NCBI GenBank assembly: GCA_945949045.1
Contig: CAMFDG010000009.1
Location: forward strand, 1 to 62,451
From: an uncultured Lachnospiraceae bacterium
GTDB taxonomy: Bacteria; Bacillota; Clostridia; Lachnospirales; Lachnospiraceae
DNA length: 62,451 bases
Direction of reading: 5' to 3'
Shown: piece after piece, positions 1-7,508 of the stretch
Layout of the letters: every line of letters begins with the position of its first letter
Position numbering within the stretch: position 1 is the stretch's first letter
Made by a program: the position numbers and the translations under genes
The notes under the pieces: generated by a model
Told to the model about the DNA's origin: nothing
What the model saw: only the letters and a program-made list of their open reading frames with translations
The model's database searches: none

Positions 1-19
1 GTACAATTCTGCCTGTCCG

Positions 20-125
20 TACGGGTGAAAATGGAAAACTGAAAAACCACCCGTATAATTCCCTCTGCTCTACGGGAAAAATCGCAAAATTTGAAAAATA
101 ACCGTACTTTACGGTCAAATAGTAC
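20..125. repeat. Hairpin array A1 (family A, degenerate)
   Basis: Two recognisable family A units start at 20 and 71, followed by a decayed third near 112. The first core (20-55) begins TACGGGTGA and ends ACCACCCGTA, so its ends are inverted repeats around an A-rich loop. The second (71-106) has lost part of the right arm. The window starts inside or just before the array, so its full length is unknown. The same core recurs in arrays at 2719, 24360 and 52323. Confidence 0.8.
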
Positions 126-153
126 AGACAAAATTGGTAGTATTGAAATTGCT

Positions 154-576
154 TTAGCATTCGTTGACAACGTACATGAGGTTATACCGCAACTGTTCCA
201 ATAATTGATCGGACAGTTCATTATACTCTTTATCTAACCCCTCTTCGTGAGCATAATATGGTGGAGAGTCATTCCATGATTCCATTGCACCAAACACATC
301 TGCCATCATGACTGACAGATAGATGCCCCTGAATTCCTCAGACAGATTTATTGGTAAGACAGGATCTTCCCCATATAAATTACCACATAATGCTTCATAG
401 GCTTTATGAAAAATCGAGGAAAAATTTTTAAAACCAATTCTTTTCGCCAGATCTTTAATATTCAGTAACACCTGCTTAAATTCTTCCGTGCGATTTTCAA
501 AAGAGGGTTTTCCTTTGGGTGCGTCTTTCCAAGTATATGCCACAGAACATCCGCAGGTTCTGCTTCGACCGGTCAA
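154..576 (-). CDS. Hypothetical protein, start uncertain
   Basis: Open frame of about 140 residues with no domain I recognise. The C-terminal two thirds look like a soluble alpha-helical protein rich in acidic and aromatic residues (LYGEDPVLP near the middle, ESWNDSPPYYAHEEG later). The only upstream start is TTG at 576 without a clear ribosome site, and the first 20 residues (TGRSRTCGCS) are unlike the rest. The gene may therefore be a 5'-truncated or rearranged remnant whose true coding part begins near 510. It sits between array A1 and a GNAT gene on the same strand. Confidence 0.45.
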   Translation of the reverse strand: MTGRSRTCGCSVAYTWKDAPKGKPSFENRTEEFKQVLLNIKDLAKRIGFKNFSSIFHKAYEALCGNLYGEDPVLPINLSEEFRGIYLSVMMADVFGAMESWNDSPPYYAHEEGLDKEYNELSDQLLEQLRYNLMYVVNEC

Positions 577-695
577 TATGCTGCCGCAGGTGGAGCGAAT
601 GATCCGGCATGTGGGACGGGGGGAATCTGCGAAGAATATTGTTTTTCCTGCAACCTAAGCGAAGACCTTTAACAGTATATATGTGGAATCTACGC

Positions 696-1151
696 TCAGC
701 AGAGAAGCTGGCTTCCGTCCTTTTCGTAATAAACGGCTTCCTGATCCCTGTTTATTTCCGTATACCCGCACTTGCGATAAAAGCGATTGGTTCGAGAATT
801 CCATACCGGTGTATCCAGTTTTATCTTATTGATATCCGGAAAATAATTTTCTATCTCCTGCATGAGCAGCTGTCCATATCCTTTCCGAAAGAACCTGGGA
901 GAGATAAAAATTCTGCCAATATAAAGGTTTGATTTTTCTGTAAACAGGACTGCTCCGCCGATGATCTCCTTGTGATCTGTGTATGTGAAAAGATGATTCT
1001 CTTTCATCATATCCCTATACCATTGACAGGAATCATATCCGGGAGGACCATCCTTTTCCTTTCCACCTACAGAAACATCTGAATGAAATGCAGATTTGGA
1101 TATTTCTGTCAGAATGGGAATATCTTCTTCGGTTGCTTTTCTAAATTCCAT
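696..1151 (-). CDS. GNAT family N-acetyltransferase
   Basis: A 151-residue cytoplasmic protein of the Gcn5-related acetyltransferase family, which moves an acetyl group from acetyl-CoA to an amine; the substrate cannot be told. Visible family features are the N-terminal RKATEEDIPIL strand-helix start, the motif A region with FRKGYGQLLM (the acetyl-CoA pyrophosphate loop, R/Q-x-x-G-x-G/A type) near residues 88-97, and the C-terminal NRFYRKCGY (motif B, 'x-F-Y-x-k-x-G-F'). Length is normal for a single GNAT domain. The start ATG at 1151 follows GGGAGAAAA. It stands alone, with no obvious partner. Confidence 0.85.
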   Translation of the reverse strand: MEFRKATEEDIPILTEISKSAFHSDVSVGGKEKDGPPGYDSCQWYRDMMKENHLFTYTDHKEIIGGAVLFTEKSNLYIGRIFISPRFFRKGYGQLLMQEIENYFPDINKIKLDTPVWNSRTNRFYRKCGYTEINRDQEAVYYEKDGSQLLC

Positions 1152-1267
1152 TTTTCTCCCTCGTCTTTCTGCTTTTACTACGATTTCAATAAGAATAAAG
1201 GATTTGATATAAGTGTCCTTACAATGAGTTAAGGCTTTTGCCCATATATAGCGAGAACTTGTACTTG

Positions 1268-1816
1268 TTATATATCTACATAAATTGCTTCATGGTGAAC
1301 CGCCGGCAAAAATTTCTCCAGCAAATCTTTCGTTGTAAGTTTTATGCTGGAAGTGTTGATGCAGGGGTGACAGCCTAAGTATTCCTCCTGCAGAAGGTCC
1401 CGGTCCATCAGAAGCTGTACGCGATTTTCCTTATCGTTCATCAGCCCCATGACGCTGACGGAGCCTGGGGTGATATCGAGGAACTCTTCCATGAATTCTT
1501 CCGGGGCAAAGGAAAGCCTTGCGACACCCAGCTGCTTCGAGACAATCTTCGTCCGGAACTTCTTTTCCCCCGGCATCATCAGCATATAAAAGGTGGTTTT
1601 CTGTGTATTGCACAGAAAGAGGTTCTTGCAGACGTGGATGTCCAGTCTTGTGTCTACGTCATGGCAGGCTTCAATGGTGGGAAGTGCTTCATGTTCAATA
1701 CGAACATAGGGGATGCAAAGTTCATCCAGAAGGTCATAGGTGCGAATTTCTTTTTCCAGACGCCCACTGCAATCCTTTGGGCGTCCTTTATAAATTGGTG
1801 TGTGTAAAATATCCAT
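1268..1816 (-). CDS. YbaK/ProX-type aminoacyl-tRNA deacylase
   Basis: A 182-residue YbaK-fold protein of the ProX/PrdX (prolyl-tRNA deacylase) group, free-standing editing enzymes that hydrolyse mischarged tRNA, typically Ala-tRNA(Pro). The family core is visible: CKNLFLCNTQKTTFYMLMMP, then GVARLSFAPEEFMEEFLDITPGSVS, and the late CHPCINTSSIKL strand that in ProX carries the 'HP..N..T' substrate-site residues. The start at 1816 is chosen because AAGGAG lies eight bases upstream; an upstream in-frame start gives 20 extra unlikely residues. The next gene on this strand upstream is a DNA glycosylase, 35 bp away, so the two may be co-transcribed. Confidence 0.85.
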   Translation of the reverse strand: MDILHTPIYKGRPKDCSGRLEKEIRTYDLLDELCIPYVRIEHEALPTIEACHDVDTRLDIHVCKNLFLCNTQKTTFYMLMMPGEKKFRTKIVSKQLGVARLSFAPEEFMEEFLDITPGSVSVMGLMNDKENRVQLLMDRDLLQEEYLGCHPCINTSSIKLTTKDLLEKFLPAVHHEAIYVDI

Positions 1817-1851
1817 AATGTGTACTCCTTTGTGATATGCTCTTTGTCGGC

Positions 1852-2346
1852 TCAGCCCCGGATGCAGCCATGCCATGCCTCAAGTAACCGCTCCATGGAA
1901 AATGCAGCGTTGGCGGGACTGGTGGAGGGCAGTTTGATGATCTCTCTTTGGCAGTCCGGGTAGCAGTAGCGCATATACAGTTCATAAGCCTTGCCGCCAT
2001 TGGCATAAATCTGTTTAATCGGTGCATGATCAAGAATCAGTCTCATATCATTTGGAACCACATTTCTGATGGAACTGTCGCTGGAACCGATAATATCGCA
2101 TTTTGCAATGACATCCCAGACAGCAATTTTATGATCGTATAAAAGAGTCTTTTTTTCTTCTATGGTCTGTGGAATTTCTTCGTGGCATAAGGCTGCAATC
2201 AGCTTCCAAAAACGATTCTGTGGATGACCGTAATAAAAATGATTTTCCCTGGACTTCACAGATGGCAGTGACCCCAAAATGAGAATTTCGGACTTCGAGT
2301 CGAATATGGGGTCAAAAATATGTTCAATTGTCTGGTATTCTGCCAT
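1852..2346 (-). CDS. Hypoxanthine/uracil-DNA glycosylase (UDG family 6)
   Basis: A 164-residue DNA repair enzyme of the uracil-DNA glycosylase superfamily, family 6 (HDG), which removes deoxyinosine and sometimes uracil from DNA to start base-excision repair. Diagnostic segments are ILGSLPSVKSRENHFYYGHP near residues 25-44 (motif 1 with the YYGHP-x-N-x-FW element), KIAVWDVIAKCDIIGSSDSS, and the C-terminal LPSTSPANA (motif 2). The start at 2346 follows GAGGAAAAG; a start at 2364 would lack a ribosome site. The gene lies directly after a DUF6440 gene and before the deacylase on the same strand, with short gaps, suggesting one transcript. Confidence 0.88.
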   Translation of the reverse strand: MAEYQTIEHIFDPIFDSKSEILILGSLPSVKSRENHFYYGHPQNRFWKLIAALCHEEIPQTIEEKKTLLYDHKIAVWDVIAKCDIIGSSDSSIRNVVPNDMRLILDHAPIKQIYANGGKAYELYMRYCYPDCQREIIKLPSTSPANAAFSMERLLEAWHGCIRG

Positions 2347-2356
2347 AGTCTTTTCC

Positions 2357-2533
2357 TCATACAATTGGAGAAATCACAGGCTTTCCCTCCCTATTCAGCA
2401 ATGGAGTCAATCCACCTGAATTTCCACATGCGTGATATAGATAATTCACGCCGGTTTCTTTATCAACCCAGATTTCTGATACGTTCATGGATCCCTGAGA
2501 ATATATTTTCTCAAATCTTTCGTTTTTAGCCAT
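2357..2533 (-). CDS. DUF6440 family small protein
   Basis: A 58-residue protein matching the DUF6440 pattern: a charged start (AKNERFEKIY), the central VDKETGVNYLYHACGNSGGL and a closing TPLLNREGKPVISP. Its function is unknown; homologues are small soluble proteins common in Firmicutes. The start at 2533 is fixed by GGGAGGG eight bases upstream; upstream in-frame codons have no ribosome site. It is the first gene of a short minus-strand run with the glycosylase and deacylase genes. Confidence 0.8.
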   Translation of the reverse strand: MAKNERFEKIYSQGSMNVSEIWVDKETGVNYLYHACGNSGGLTPLLNREGKPVISPIV

Positions 2534-2718
2534 TTCGGTTCCCTCCTTCAAGTGTAGATTTGAATTGTTTTTGATTTCTTTCATTCTATCACATTGACAC
2601 ACAATATGTCACCTTCCAACAAATGCACATCAACCTTAATCAAAAGAATAAGTAGAACATTAGGTGGTTCTTTGCTATAATATTTTTGTCCCTGAAAATA
2701 TGTTCATTGGGAATTTTA

Positions 2719-2910
2719 TACGGTGAAAATTACAAATGGAGAATTTACTCGTACAGGGTGAGCCATCGTACGGGTGAAAAAAGCAAACCGAGAAATTCAC
2801 CCGTACAAAGAGTCCATAGCGTACGGGTGAAAAAAGCAAAACGAGAAAACCACCCGTATAAAGAGACAGAACTGTATGGTAAATATTAAAAATCAGAGTT
2901 TTTACGGTCT
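2719..2910. repeat. Hairpin array A2 (family A, 53 bp period)
   Basis: Four family A units start near 2719, 2769, 2822 and 2875. The two central cores (2769-2805 and 2822-2858) are 37 bp, with arms TACGGGTGA and CACCCGTA around loops of the type AAAAGCAAA(A/C)CGAGAAA. The outer two are decayed (TACGGTGAAAA, TATGGTAAATA). The central spacers (CAAAGAGTCCATAGCG and TAAAGAGACAGAACTG) resemble each other but not the spacers of the other A arrays. The array fills the divergent gap between the DUF6440 gene and the ArsC-like gene. The rest of this gap holds only A/T-rich DNA. Confidence 0.9.
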
Positions 2911-2986
2911 GCAATCATAACAAAATTCAATTTAGGTAAATAAATCCGAAAGGGATATAACATTTTAAGGAAAGGTGGAATCAATT

Positions 2987-3331
2987 ATGTTATTTGTCAA
3001 TTATCCAAAGTGCGGCACCTGCCAGAAGGCACGGAAATATTTAGAGGAAAAGGGGATTGCTTTTGAAGATCGCAACATCAAGGAGCAGAATCCGACAGCA
3101 GATGAATTGAAAAAGTGGATTGAGAAAAGTGGGCTGCCAATAAAGAAGCTTTTCAATACCAGCGGCATGCTTTACCGACAGATGGGGCTTAAGGACAAGC
3201 TTCCTGATATGAGCGAGCAGGAGATGATCGAGCTGCTTGCCACGGATGGGATGCTGGTTAAGCGTCCGATTCTTGTGACAGAGGATAAAGTGCTGGTTGG
3301 CTTTAAGCAGGCAGAGTGGGAACAAGTGTAA
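2987..3331 (+). CDS. ArsC/Spx family protein
   Basis: A 114-residue thioredoxin-fold protein of the ArsC/Spx/YffB family. The N-terminal FVNYPKCGTCQKARKYL carries a CxxC pair (residues about 9-12) as in Spx-like reductases, followed by the family pattern KWIEKSGLPIKKLFNTSG and the late GMLVKRPILV. Single-cysteine arsenate reductases and the transcription regulator Spx share this fold. The C-terminal contact with RNA polymerase cannot be judged, so I call it only ArsC-family reductase-like. The start at 2987 is set by AAAGGTGG; an upstream GTG (2975) overlaps that site. A DinB-like gene follows 28 bp downstream. Confidence 0.85.
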   Translation: MLFVNYPKCGTCQKARKYLEEKGIAFEDRNIKEQNPTADELKKWIEKSGLPIKKLFNTSGMLYRQMGLKDKLPDMSEQEMIELLATDGMLVKRPILVTEDKVLVGFKQAEWEQV

Positions 3332-3359
3332 ATTGGTTAAAATATGAATTGGTAAAATT

Positions 3360-4037
3360 ATGAATCAGGAATGGTCAGTGTTAAATAAATCCATGCAGCA
3401 ACTGTTGAAAAAAGAGATAGACTTTTCGGAGGGAATTCATACACTTTTACAGCTGCGAAGGCAGTTGATGGAGCAGGTGCTGCGGTTTCGGACGGAACTG
3501 TCCGGGGACGATTTATGTGCAATGCCCTATCTGAATGCAAGGGGATATCATAACAAAACGATTGCGTATTCCCTCTGGCATATTTTTCGTATTGAGGATA
3601 TTGTTGCCAATACGCTGATTGCGGATAGAGAACAGATTTTCTTTTCGCAGGATTATAAAAGGAAGATGAATACTCCCATTATTACAACAGGAAATGAACT
3701 TGTAAAAGAGGAAATTGCTGCGTTTTCCAGACAGCTTGACATAGACGAATTGTATCAGTATATTACGGATGTGGATCGGACTACTACAGAACTTTTGCAG
3801 GCCCTTTCTTTTGCTGATTTAAAGAAAAGGGTGGGGAGTGAAAAGAAGAAGGATTTAGAATCGCTCCAGGTGGTGAGTGAAGATGAGAATGCCCGCTGGC
3901 TAATCGATTATTGGTGTAGTAAAGATGTCCGGGGGCTGATACAGATGCCATTTTCCAGACACTGGATTATGCACATAGAGGCGTGTCTGCGGATTGAGCA
4001 GAAATTGGTTACTATTCACAGCCAATGTTCATTCTGA
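3360..4037 (+). CDS. DinB-like four-helix protein
   Basis: A 225-residue protein with the DinB/YfiT-type plan: a helical bundle with metal-ligand histidines, here in YSLWHIFRIEDI (about residues 72-83) and RHWIMHIEACLRIE near the C-terminus. Members bind a divalent metal and some are thiol transferases; the substrate is unknown. The last ten codons (VTIHSQCSF) lie inside a separate inverted-repeat element that begins at 4008, so the native C-terminus has probably been replaced. The start ATG at 3360 has only a weak ribosome site, which fits coupling to the upstream ArsC-like gene. Confidence 0.7.
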   Translation: MNQEWSVLNKSMQQLLKKEIDFSEGIHTLLQLRRQLMEQVLRFRTELSGDDLCAMPYLNARGYHNKTIAYSLWHIFRIEDIVANTLIADREQIFFSQDYKRKMNTPIITTGNELVKEEIAAFSRQLDIDELYQYITDVDRTTTELLQALSFADLKKRVGSEKKKDLESLQVVSEDENARWLIDYWCSKDVRGLIQMPFSRHWIMHIEACLRIEQKLVTIHSQCSF

Positions 4038-4154
4038 AATCTGACTGCGAAGCAGGAACCTTATCCTCATAAGCAATCTTAGCTCCGCAGGAGCGGGAAA
4101 GCAGGCGAAGCCGGCGGGATTGCGCATGAGAATGAGGGGGCTGTGAATAGTAAC
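4008..4154. repeat. MITE-like inverted-repeat element E1
   Basis: A 147 bp element bounded by a perfect 16 bp inverted repeat: GTTACTATTCACAGCC at 4008-4023 and its reverse complement GGCTGTGAATAGTAAC at 4139-4154. The interior holds further self-complementary stretches (GCTCCGCAGGAGC, CCTCATAAGCAATC against GATTGCGCATGAG). It carries no gene. Its left end supplies the stop codon and final codons of the DinB-like gene. A diverged relative with right end CCTGAACAGTTAC lies near 4625-4772. Confidence 0.75.
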
Positions 4155-4184
4155 AGAAATTGAAGTGATCCGTCCAGTTTCCGG

Positions 4185-4214
4185 TTGACAAATGTTTTGC
4201 AGGGCGATTATAAT
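4185..4214 (+). promoter_or_regulatory. Strong sigma-A type promoter without a gene
   Basis: TTGACA at 4185-4190 and TATAAT at 4209-4214 are both perfect consensus hexamers, with an 18 bp spacer. Transcription would start near 4221. The nearest downstream gene on this strand is tyrS, almost 1 kb away behind its own T-box leader, and the DNA in between carries strong hairpins. Confidence 0.75.
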
Positions 4215-4220
4215 ATGAAT

Positions 4221-4362
4221 AAGTATCTATTCAGAACCCCATGCAAATCAAAGAAACAAATTAGTCATACTTTTTGATTATTAAATGAGGATTGTGTTAG
4301 GTTTTCTATGAAAACCTGACATGCAGCGTCGGTCCATTTGCCGAAGGCAAATGGACCGATGT
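4221..4362 (+). ncRNA. Candidate structured small RNA
   Basis: Predicted only from structure behind a consensus promoter. Two clean hairpins follow: AGGTTTTC/GAAAACCT with a three-base loop at about 4300-4318, and a 13 bp perfect stem CGGTCCATTTGCC/GGCAAATGGACCG with loop GAA at about 4330-4358. No open frame with a ribosome site is present. The second stem has no T-run after it, so it is not a standard terminator. The family is unknown and the 3' end is a guess. Confidence 0.35.
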
Positions 4363-4371
4363 TCAAAGCTT

Positions 4372-4535
4372 TGGGCATATATATGAGAAATCAAAATGTA
4401 CTGCCCATTTTTGTTCCCATTTTCGTCAGAAATCCGATGCTTTGGGCGTGGGAACTAATAATTTGATTTTTACACTCCGCTAAATGCCTAAAATGTGGGC
4501 GTGGAAAGTAAGCAGTTGGACAATACGCCCAATTG
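4372..4535. repeat. Hairpin array B1 (family B)
   Basis: Three family B units start at TGGGCA (4372), TGGGCG (4443) and TGGGCG (4496). Arms are closed by TGCCCA near 4411 and CGCCCA near 4532. The middle unit has a damaged right arm (CGCTAAATGCC). The first two starts are 71 bp apart, the same period as the intact array B3 at 59527. The third spacing is 53 bp, consistent with an 18 bp loss. Confidence 0.7.
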
Positions 4536-4624
4536 TCTATTTTTAGGATGTTTTAATCATGGAAATTGGGATGTAGGAAACAAATTTTTTCTCATATGTC
4601 CAATTTAGGAAATATGTCCGGTTT

Positions 4625-4775
4625 TGTTATGTATACGTTCACGTATATGAGCCGAATGTGTGTAATAAGGAATCTTCCCGCTATGCGGGTCCCTCCTTGT
4701 TACAGGCTGCGAAGCAGCAAGAAAGCGCGTAAAGCGCACGGTTTTACGAATCTATGAGGAGGGGGCCTGAACAGT
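4625..4775. repeat. Repeat DNA, diverged element E2
   Basis: This stretch has no credible gene. Its right end, GAGGGGGCCTGAACAGTTAC, resembles the right end of element E1 (GAGGGGGCTGTGAATAGTAAC). It also holds the block AATCTTCCCGCTATGCGGGT (4671-4690), followed by CCCTCCTT, which is repeated at 4893-4918 inside the tyrS leader. I read it as a decayed inverted-repeat element or as part of a duplicated leader. Confidence 0.4.
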
Positions 4776-4789
4776 TACGTGAATAATTG

Positions 4790-5113
4790 AGTAAAAGGCT
4801 TTGAAGGGAATAAGTACCCATTTGTGGAACGAACAGAAAGTAACCGGTAGATGAGAGGTGCGCGGGAAGCAGATGCTGCAAATGTCACAAGGGATCCTCC
4901 CGCGAGCGGGTCCCTCCTTATGACAGGGAATTACATCCCGGAGCTGCACACTGAACGCGATTGAGTTAGTAGGCTGTGACGGAGTGGTGCACGTTAGAAG
5001 CACCGGAGTGTGGTATGCACTCGCTGAGGCAGTCTGGCGTGAGCGGTCTGCAAATTAAGGTGGTAACACGAGAATTCTCCCCTCGTCCTTAAGCAGGACG
5101 GGGGGCTTTTTCG
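4790..5113 (+). promoter_or_regulatory. T-box leader of tyrS
   Basis: A tRNA-sensing T-box leader. The conserved T-box sequence AAGGTGGTAACACG lies at 5057-5070 in the antiterminator. It is followed by a rho-independent terminator (CCCCTCGTCC/GGACGGGGGG plus TTTTT) at about 5079-5113. Stem I begins around GAAGGGAATAAGTACCC (4803-4819). A TAC tyrosine specifier is plausible in GGGAATTACATCCC (4925-4938). Uncharged tRNA-Tyr would stabilise the antiterminator and switch tyrS on. Part of the leader (4889-4927) repeats a block at 4667-4706. Confidence 0.85.
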
Positions 5114-5171
5114 CGAATAAGCAGAGAAAAATGGTTTTGGAAAGAAAATTAGTTTTATAAGGAGGAACACA

Positions 5172-6395
5172 ATGACAGTTTATGATGAATTAGTTGCCCG
5201 CGGCCTGATTGCCCAGGTAACAGACGAGGAAGAAATCAAGGAGTTAATCAACAATGGAAAAGCCGTATTCTACATCGGCTTTGATCCGACGGCTGACAGC
5301 CTTCACGTAGGTCATTTCATGGCGCTGTGTCTCATGAAACGTCTGCAGATGGCAGGAAATAAGCCGATTGCATTGATTGGTGGAGGCACCGCCATGATCG
5401 GAGATCCTTCCGGGCGTACCGATATGCGTCAGATGATGACGCCTGAGACCATCCAGCATAATGTGGACTGTTTCAAAGAGCAGATGAGCCGTTTTATCGA
5501 TTTCAGCGATGACAAGGCATTGTTAGTCAATAATGCAGACTGGCTCATGGACTTAAATTACATCGACGTGCTTCGCGAGGTTGGTCCCCATTTCTCCGTG
5601 AACCGCATGCTGACTGCAGAATGTTACAAGCAGCGTATGGAGCGAGGCTTAAGCTTCTTAGAGTTCAACTACATGATCATGCAGAGCTATGATTTTTACA
5701 CCCTTTTCCAGAAATACGGCTGTAACATGGAGTTCGGCGGTGATGACCAGTGGAGCAACATGTTGGGAGGAACCGAGCTGATCCGTCGTAAGCTGGGCAA
5801 GGATGCTTATGCCATGACCATCAATCTGCTCCTGAATTCCGAGGGCAAGAAGATGGGAAAGACCCAGTCCGGTGCCGTATGGCTCGACCCGAACAAGACC
5901 TCTCCCTTCGAGTTCTTCCAGTACTGGAGAAATGTAGGGGACTCTGATGTCATCAAATGCTTACGTATGCTGACCTTCCTCCCACTGGAAGAAATTGATG
6001 AGATGGCAAAATGGGAGGGCGCACAGCTGAATCAAGCCAAGGAAATTCTTGCGTATGAGCTCACCAAGCTGGTACACGGCGAGGAGGAAGCAGAGAAAGC
6101 GAAGGAGGCTTCTCATGCACTGTTTTCCGGCGCAGGTGTCTCTGCCAATATGCCAACGGTCACTCTTGCGGAAGAGGATCTGGTAGATGGCAAGATGGAT
6201 ATTATGGCAGTGCTGGTGAAGGCCGGGCTTTGCGAGAGCCGATCCGATGCCCGCCGTGCCGTGCAGCAGGGCGGTGTCTCTGTGGATGGCGAGAAGGTGA
6301 CGGATATCAGTACCAGTTACACCCTTTCCGACTTTTCCGGTGAGGGGAAGGTTGTCAAGCGAGGCAAGAAAAACTTTGCCAAGGTTGTCAGCTAA
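5172..6395 (+). CDS. tyrS: Tyrosyl-tRNA synthetase
   Basis: A 407-residue class I aminoacyl-tRNA synthetase that charges tRNA-Tyr with tyrosine in the cytoplasm. The HIGH-like signature is [15 protein letters not shown] (about residues 38-52). The KMSKS-like loop is [12 protein letters not shown] (about 229-240). The Rossmann core has [13 protein letters not shown] and [13 protein letters not shown], with tyrosine-binding residues in [12 protein letters not shown]. The C-terminus (from about residue 335) is an S4 RNA-binding domain ([18 protein letters not shown]). Length and order are normal for bacterial TyrS. AAGGAGG lies just before the ATG. It is regulated by the upstream T-box. Confidence 0.97.
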   Translation: MTVYDELVARGLIAQVTDEEEIKELINNGKAVFYIGFDPTADSLHVGHFMALCLMKRLQMAGNKPIALIGGGTAMIGDPSGRTDMRQMMTPETIQHNVDCFKEQMSRFIDFSDDKALLVNNADWLMDLNYIDVLREVGPHFSVNRMLTAECYKQRMERGLSFLEFNYMIMQSYDFYTLFQKYGCNMEFGGDDQWSNMLGGTELIRRKLGKDAYAMTINLLLNSEGKKMGKTQSGAVWLDPNKTSPFEFFQYWRNVGDSDVIKCLRMLTFLPLEEIDEMAKWEGAQLNQAKEILAYELTKLVHGEEEAEKAKEASHALFSGAGVSANMPTVTLAEEDLVDGKMDIMAVLVKAGLCESRSDARRAVQQGGVSVDGEKVTDISTSYTLSDFSGEGKVVKRGKKNFAKVVS

Positions 6396-6413
6396 AGAAA
6401 AATAAAAAAGTCC

Positions 6414-6444
6414 TTGACCTTCCACCTTATGGAAGCTGTATAAC
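6414..6444 (+). promoter_or_regulatory. MerR-type promoter and operator
   Basis: TTGACC (6414-6419) and TATAAC (6439-6444) are separated by 19 bp, the over-long spacing typical of MerR-activated promoters. The spacer carries the dyad CTTCCACCTTATGGAAG centred between the hexamers. The MerR gene starts 37 bp downstream, so this is most likely its autoregulated promoter. Confidence 0.8.
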
Positions 6445-6480
6445 AAGGTCAGACAGGACAAATAAAAAGGGAGTTTTACC

Positions 6481-7122
6481 GTGAAGATCAAGTTTGTGGA
6501 GGAACTGGTGGGAATCACCGGAAAGAACATCCGGTTCTATGAGGCGCAGGGACTCATTCATCCCCGGAGAGCAGAGAATGGCTACCGTGAATATGAGCAA
6601 GAGGATGTTCATCGTCTGATGCAAATCAAACTGCTGCGTAAGCTGGGGGTATCCATCGAGGAGATCCGGCGCCTGTTTGACGGAAAGATCAGCTTGTCTG
6701 ACTGCCTGGACCGGCACCAGAGTGAGCTGGAGCACCAGAAAGAAACACTTTCTCAAATGGAGGCAGTCAGCGAGCAGATCATTACCAGCAGACTTTCTCT
6801 CGAGAATCTTCCTGTAGAGTCCTATCTGGAACAGATTGAGCAGATGGAAAAGGAGGGAATGGATTTTATGGATGTAGGGAAAAAGGACACGCGGAAGGTG
6901 AAACGCGCGGGGGCCATCGTGGCGGGAATTGCCATGATACTTCTTATGCTGATTCCGGTGGCAACCATCCTCTGGGCAACCACAAAGGAGAATGTTCCGG
7001 GGCCCGTTGTACTTCTCTTCATTGTTGTGCCGATTGCATTTGCGGTCTGTATTCTTGCAGCACTGATCAAACGGATGAAAGAAATCGAAGGAGGAGAAGA
7101 GGATGAAGCTTCTAAGTATTGA
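6481..7122 (+). CDS. MerR regulator with C-terminal membrane helices
   Basis: A 213-residue protein with an N-terminal MerR helix-turn-helix and wing (VEELVGITGKNIRFYEAQGL, then NGYREYEQEDVHRLMQI), a dimerisation coiled coil (about 75-125, ending near SLENLPVESYLEQIEQMEKE), and two strongly hydrophobic segments (about 142-165 and 173-195). It is therefore a membrane-anchored regulator, and no metal-binding cysteines are seen in the usual place. The start is GTG at 6481 with GGGAG eight bases upstream. The promoter 37 bp upstream has the MerR 19 bp spacer. The YbjQ-family gene overlaps its 3' end by 20 bp, so the two are co-translated. Confidence 0.85.
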   Translation: MKIKFVEELVGITGKNIRFYEAQGLIHPRRAENGYREYEQEDVHRLMQIKLLRKLGVSIEEIRRLFDGKISLSDCLDRHQSELEHQKETLSQMEAVSEQIITSRLSLENLPVESYLEQIEQMEKEGMDFMDVGKKDTRKVKRAGAIVAGIAMILLMLIPVATILWATTKENVPGPVVLLFIVVPIAFAVCILAALIKRMKEIEGGEEDEASKY

Positions 7123-7420
7123 GTATGTACCGGGACAGGAGATTGAGGCATTGGGCCTGGTAAAGGGAACGATTGTGCAGACCAAAAATGTGGGCCGTGA
7201 TATCATGGCCGGGATGAAGACGCTGGTGGGCGGCGAGATTGCAGGTTACACGCAGATGCTCAACGAGGCCCGGCAGATTGCCACCAAACGTATGGTAGAT
7301 GAAGCCAAAGAGCTTGGCGCGGATGCGATTATCGGAATCACCTACGGAAGCTCCCAGGTGATGGCCGGTGCGGCGGAGGTTGTGGCCTATGGGACCGCAG
7401 TGAAGTATAAAAATTCGTAA
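7103..7420 (+). CDS. YbjQ/UPF0145 family protein
   Basis: A 105-residue soluble protein of the YbjQ (UPF0145) family, which forms small pentameric beta-rich assemblies; its role is unknown although often listed as heavy-metal binding. Family marks are LGLVKGTIVQTKNVGRDIMA (about 18-37), the mid-protein TQMLNEARQIATKRMVDEA, and ELGADAIIGITYGSSQVM near residue 75. Length matches the family. The ATG at 7103 lies after AGGAGGAGAAGAGG inside the 3' end of the MerR gene, a typical translational overlap, and links its job to whatever the membrane MerR protein senses. Confidence 0.88.
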   Translation: MKLLSIEYVPGQEIEALGLVKGTIVQTKNVGRDIMAGMKTLVGGEIAGYTQMLNEARQIATKRMVDEAKELGADAIIGITYGSSQVMAGAAEVVAYGTAVKYKNS

Positions 7421-7508
7421 ACATTCTTTACAAACCATGCAGAATATGCTAATGTGTTCTCTACATTGATTGCCGTGGCATTCCCGCCGGAAAGAATGGG
7501 GGAATTTC

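Noticed and set aside
4566-5003. Short open frames before tyrS
   Set aside because: They lie in element E2 and the T-box leader, on both strands, without ribosome sites or familiar motifs.
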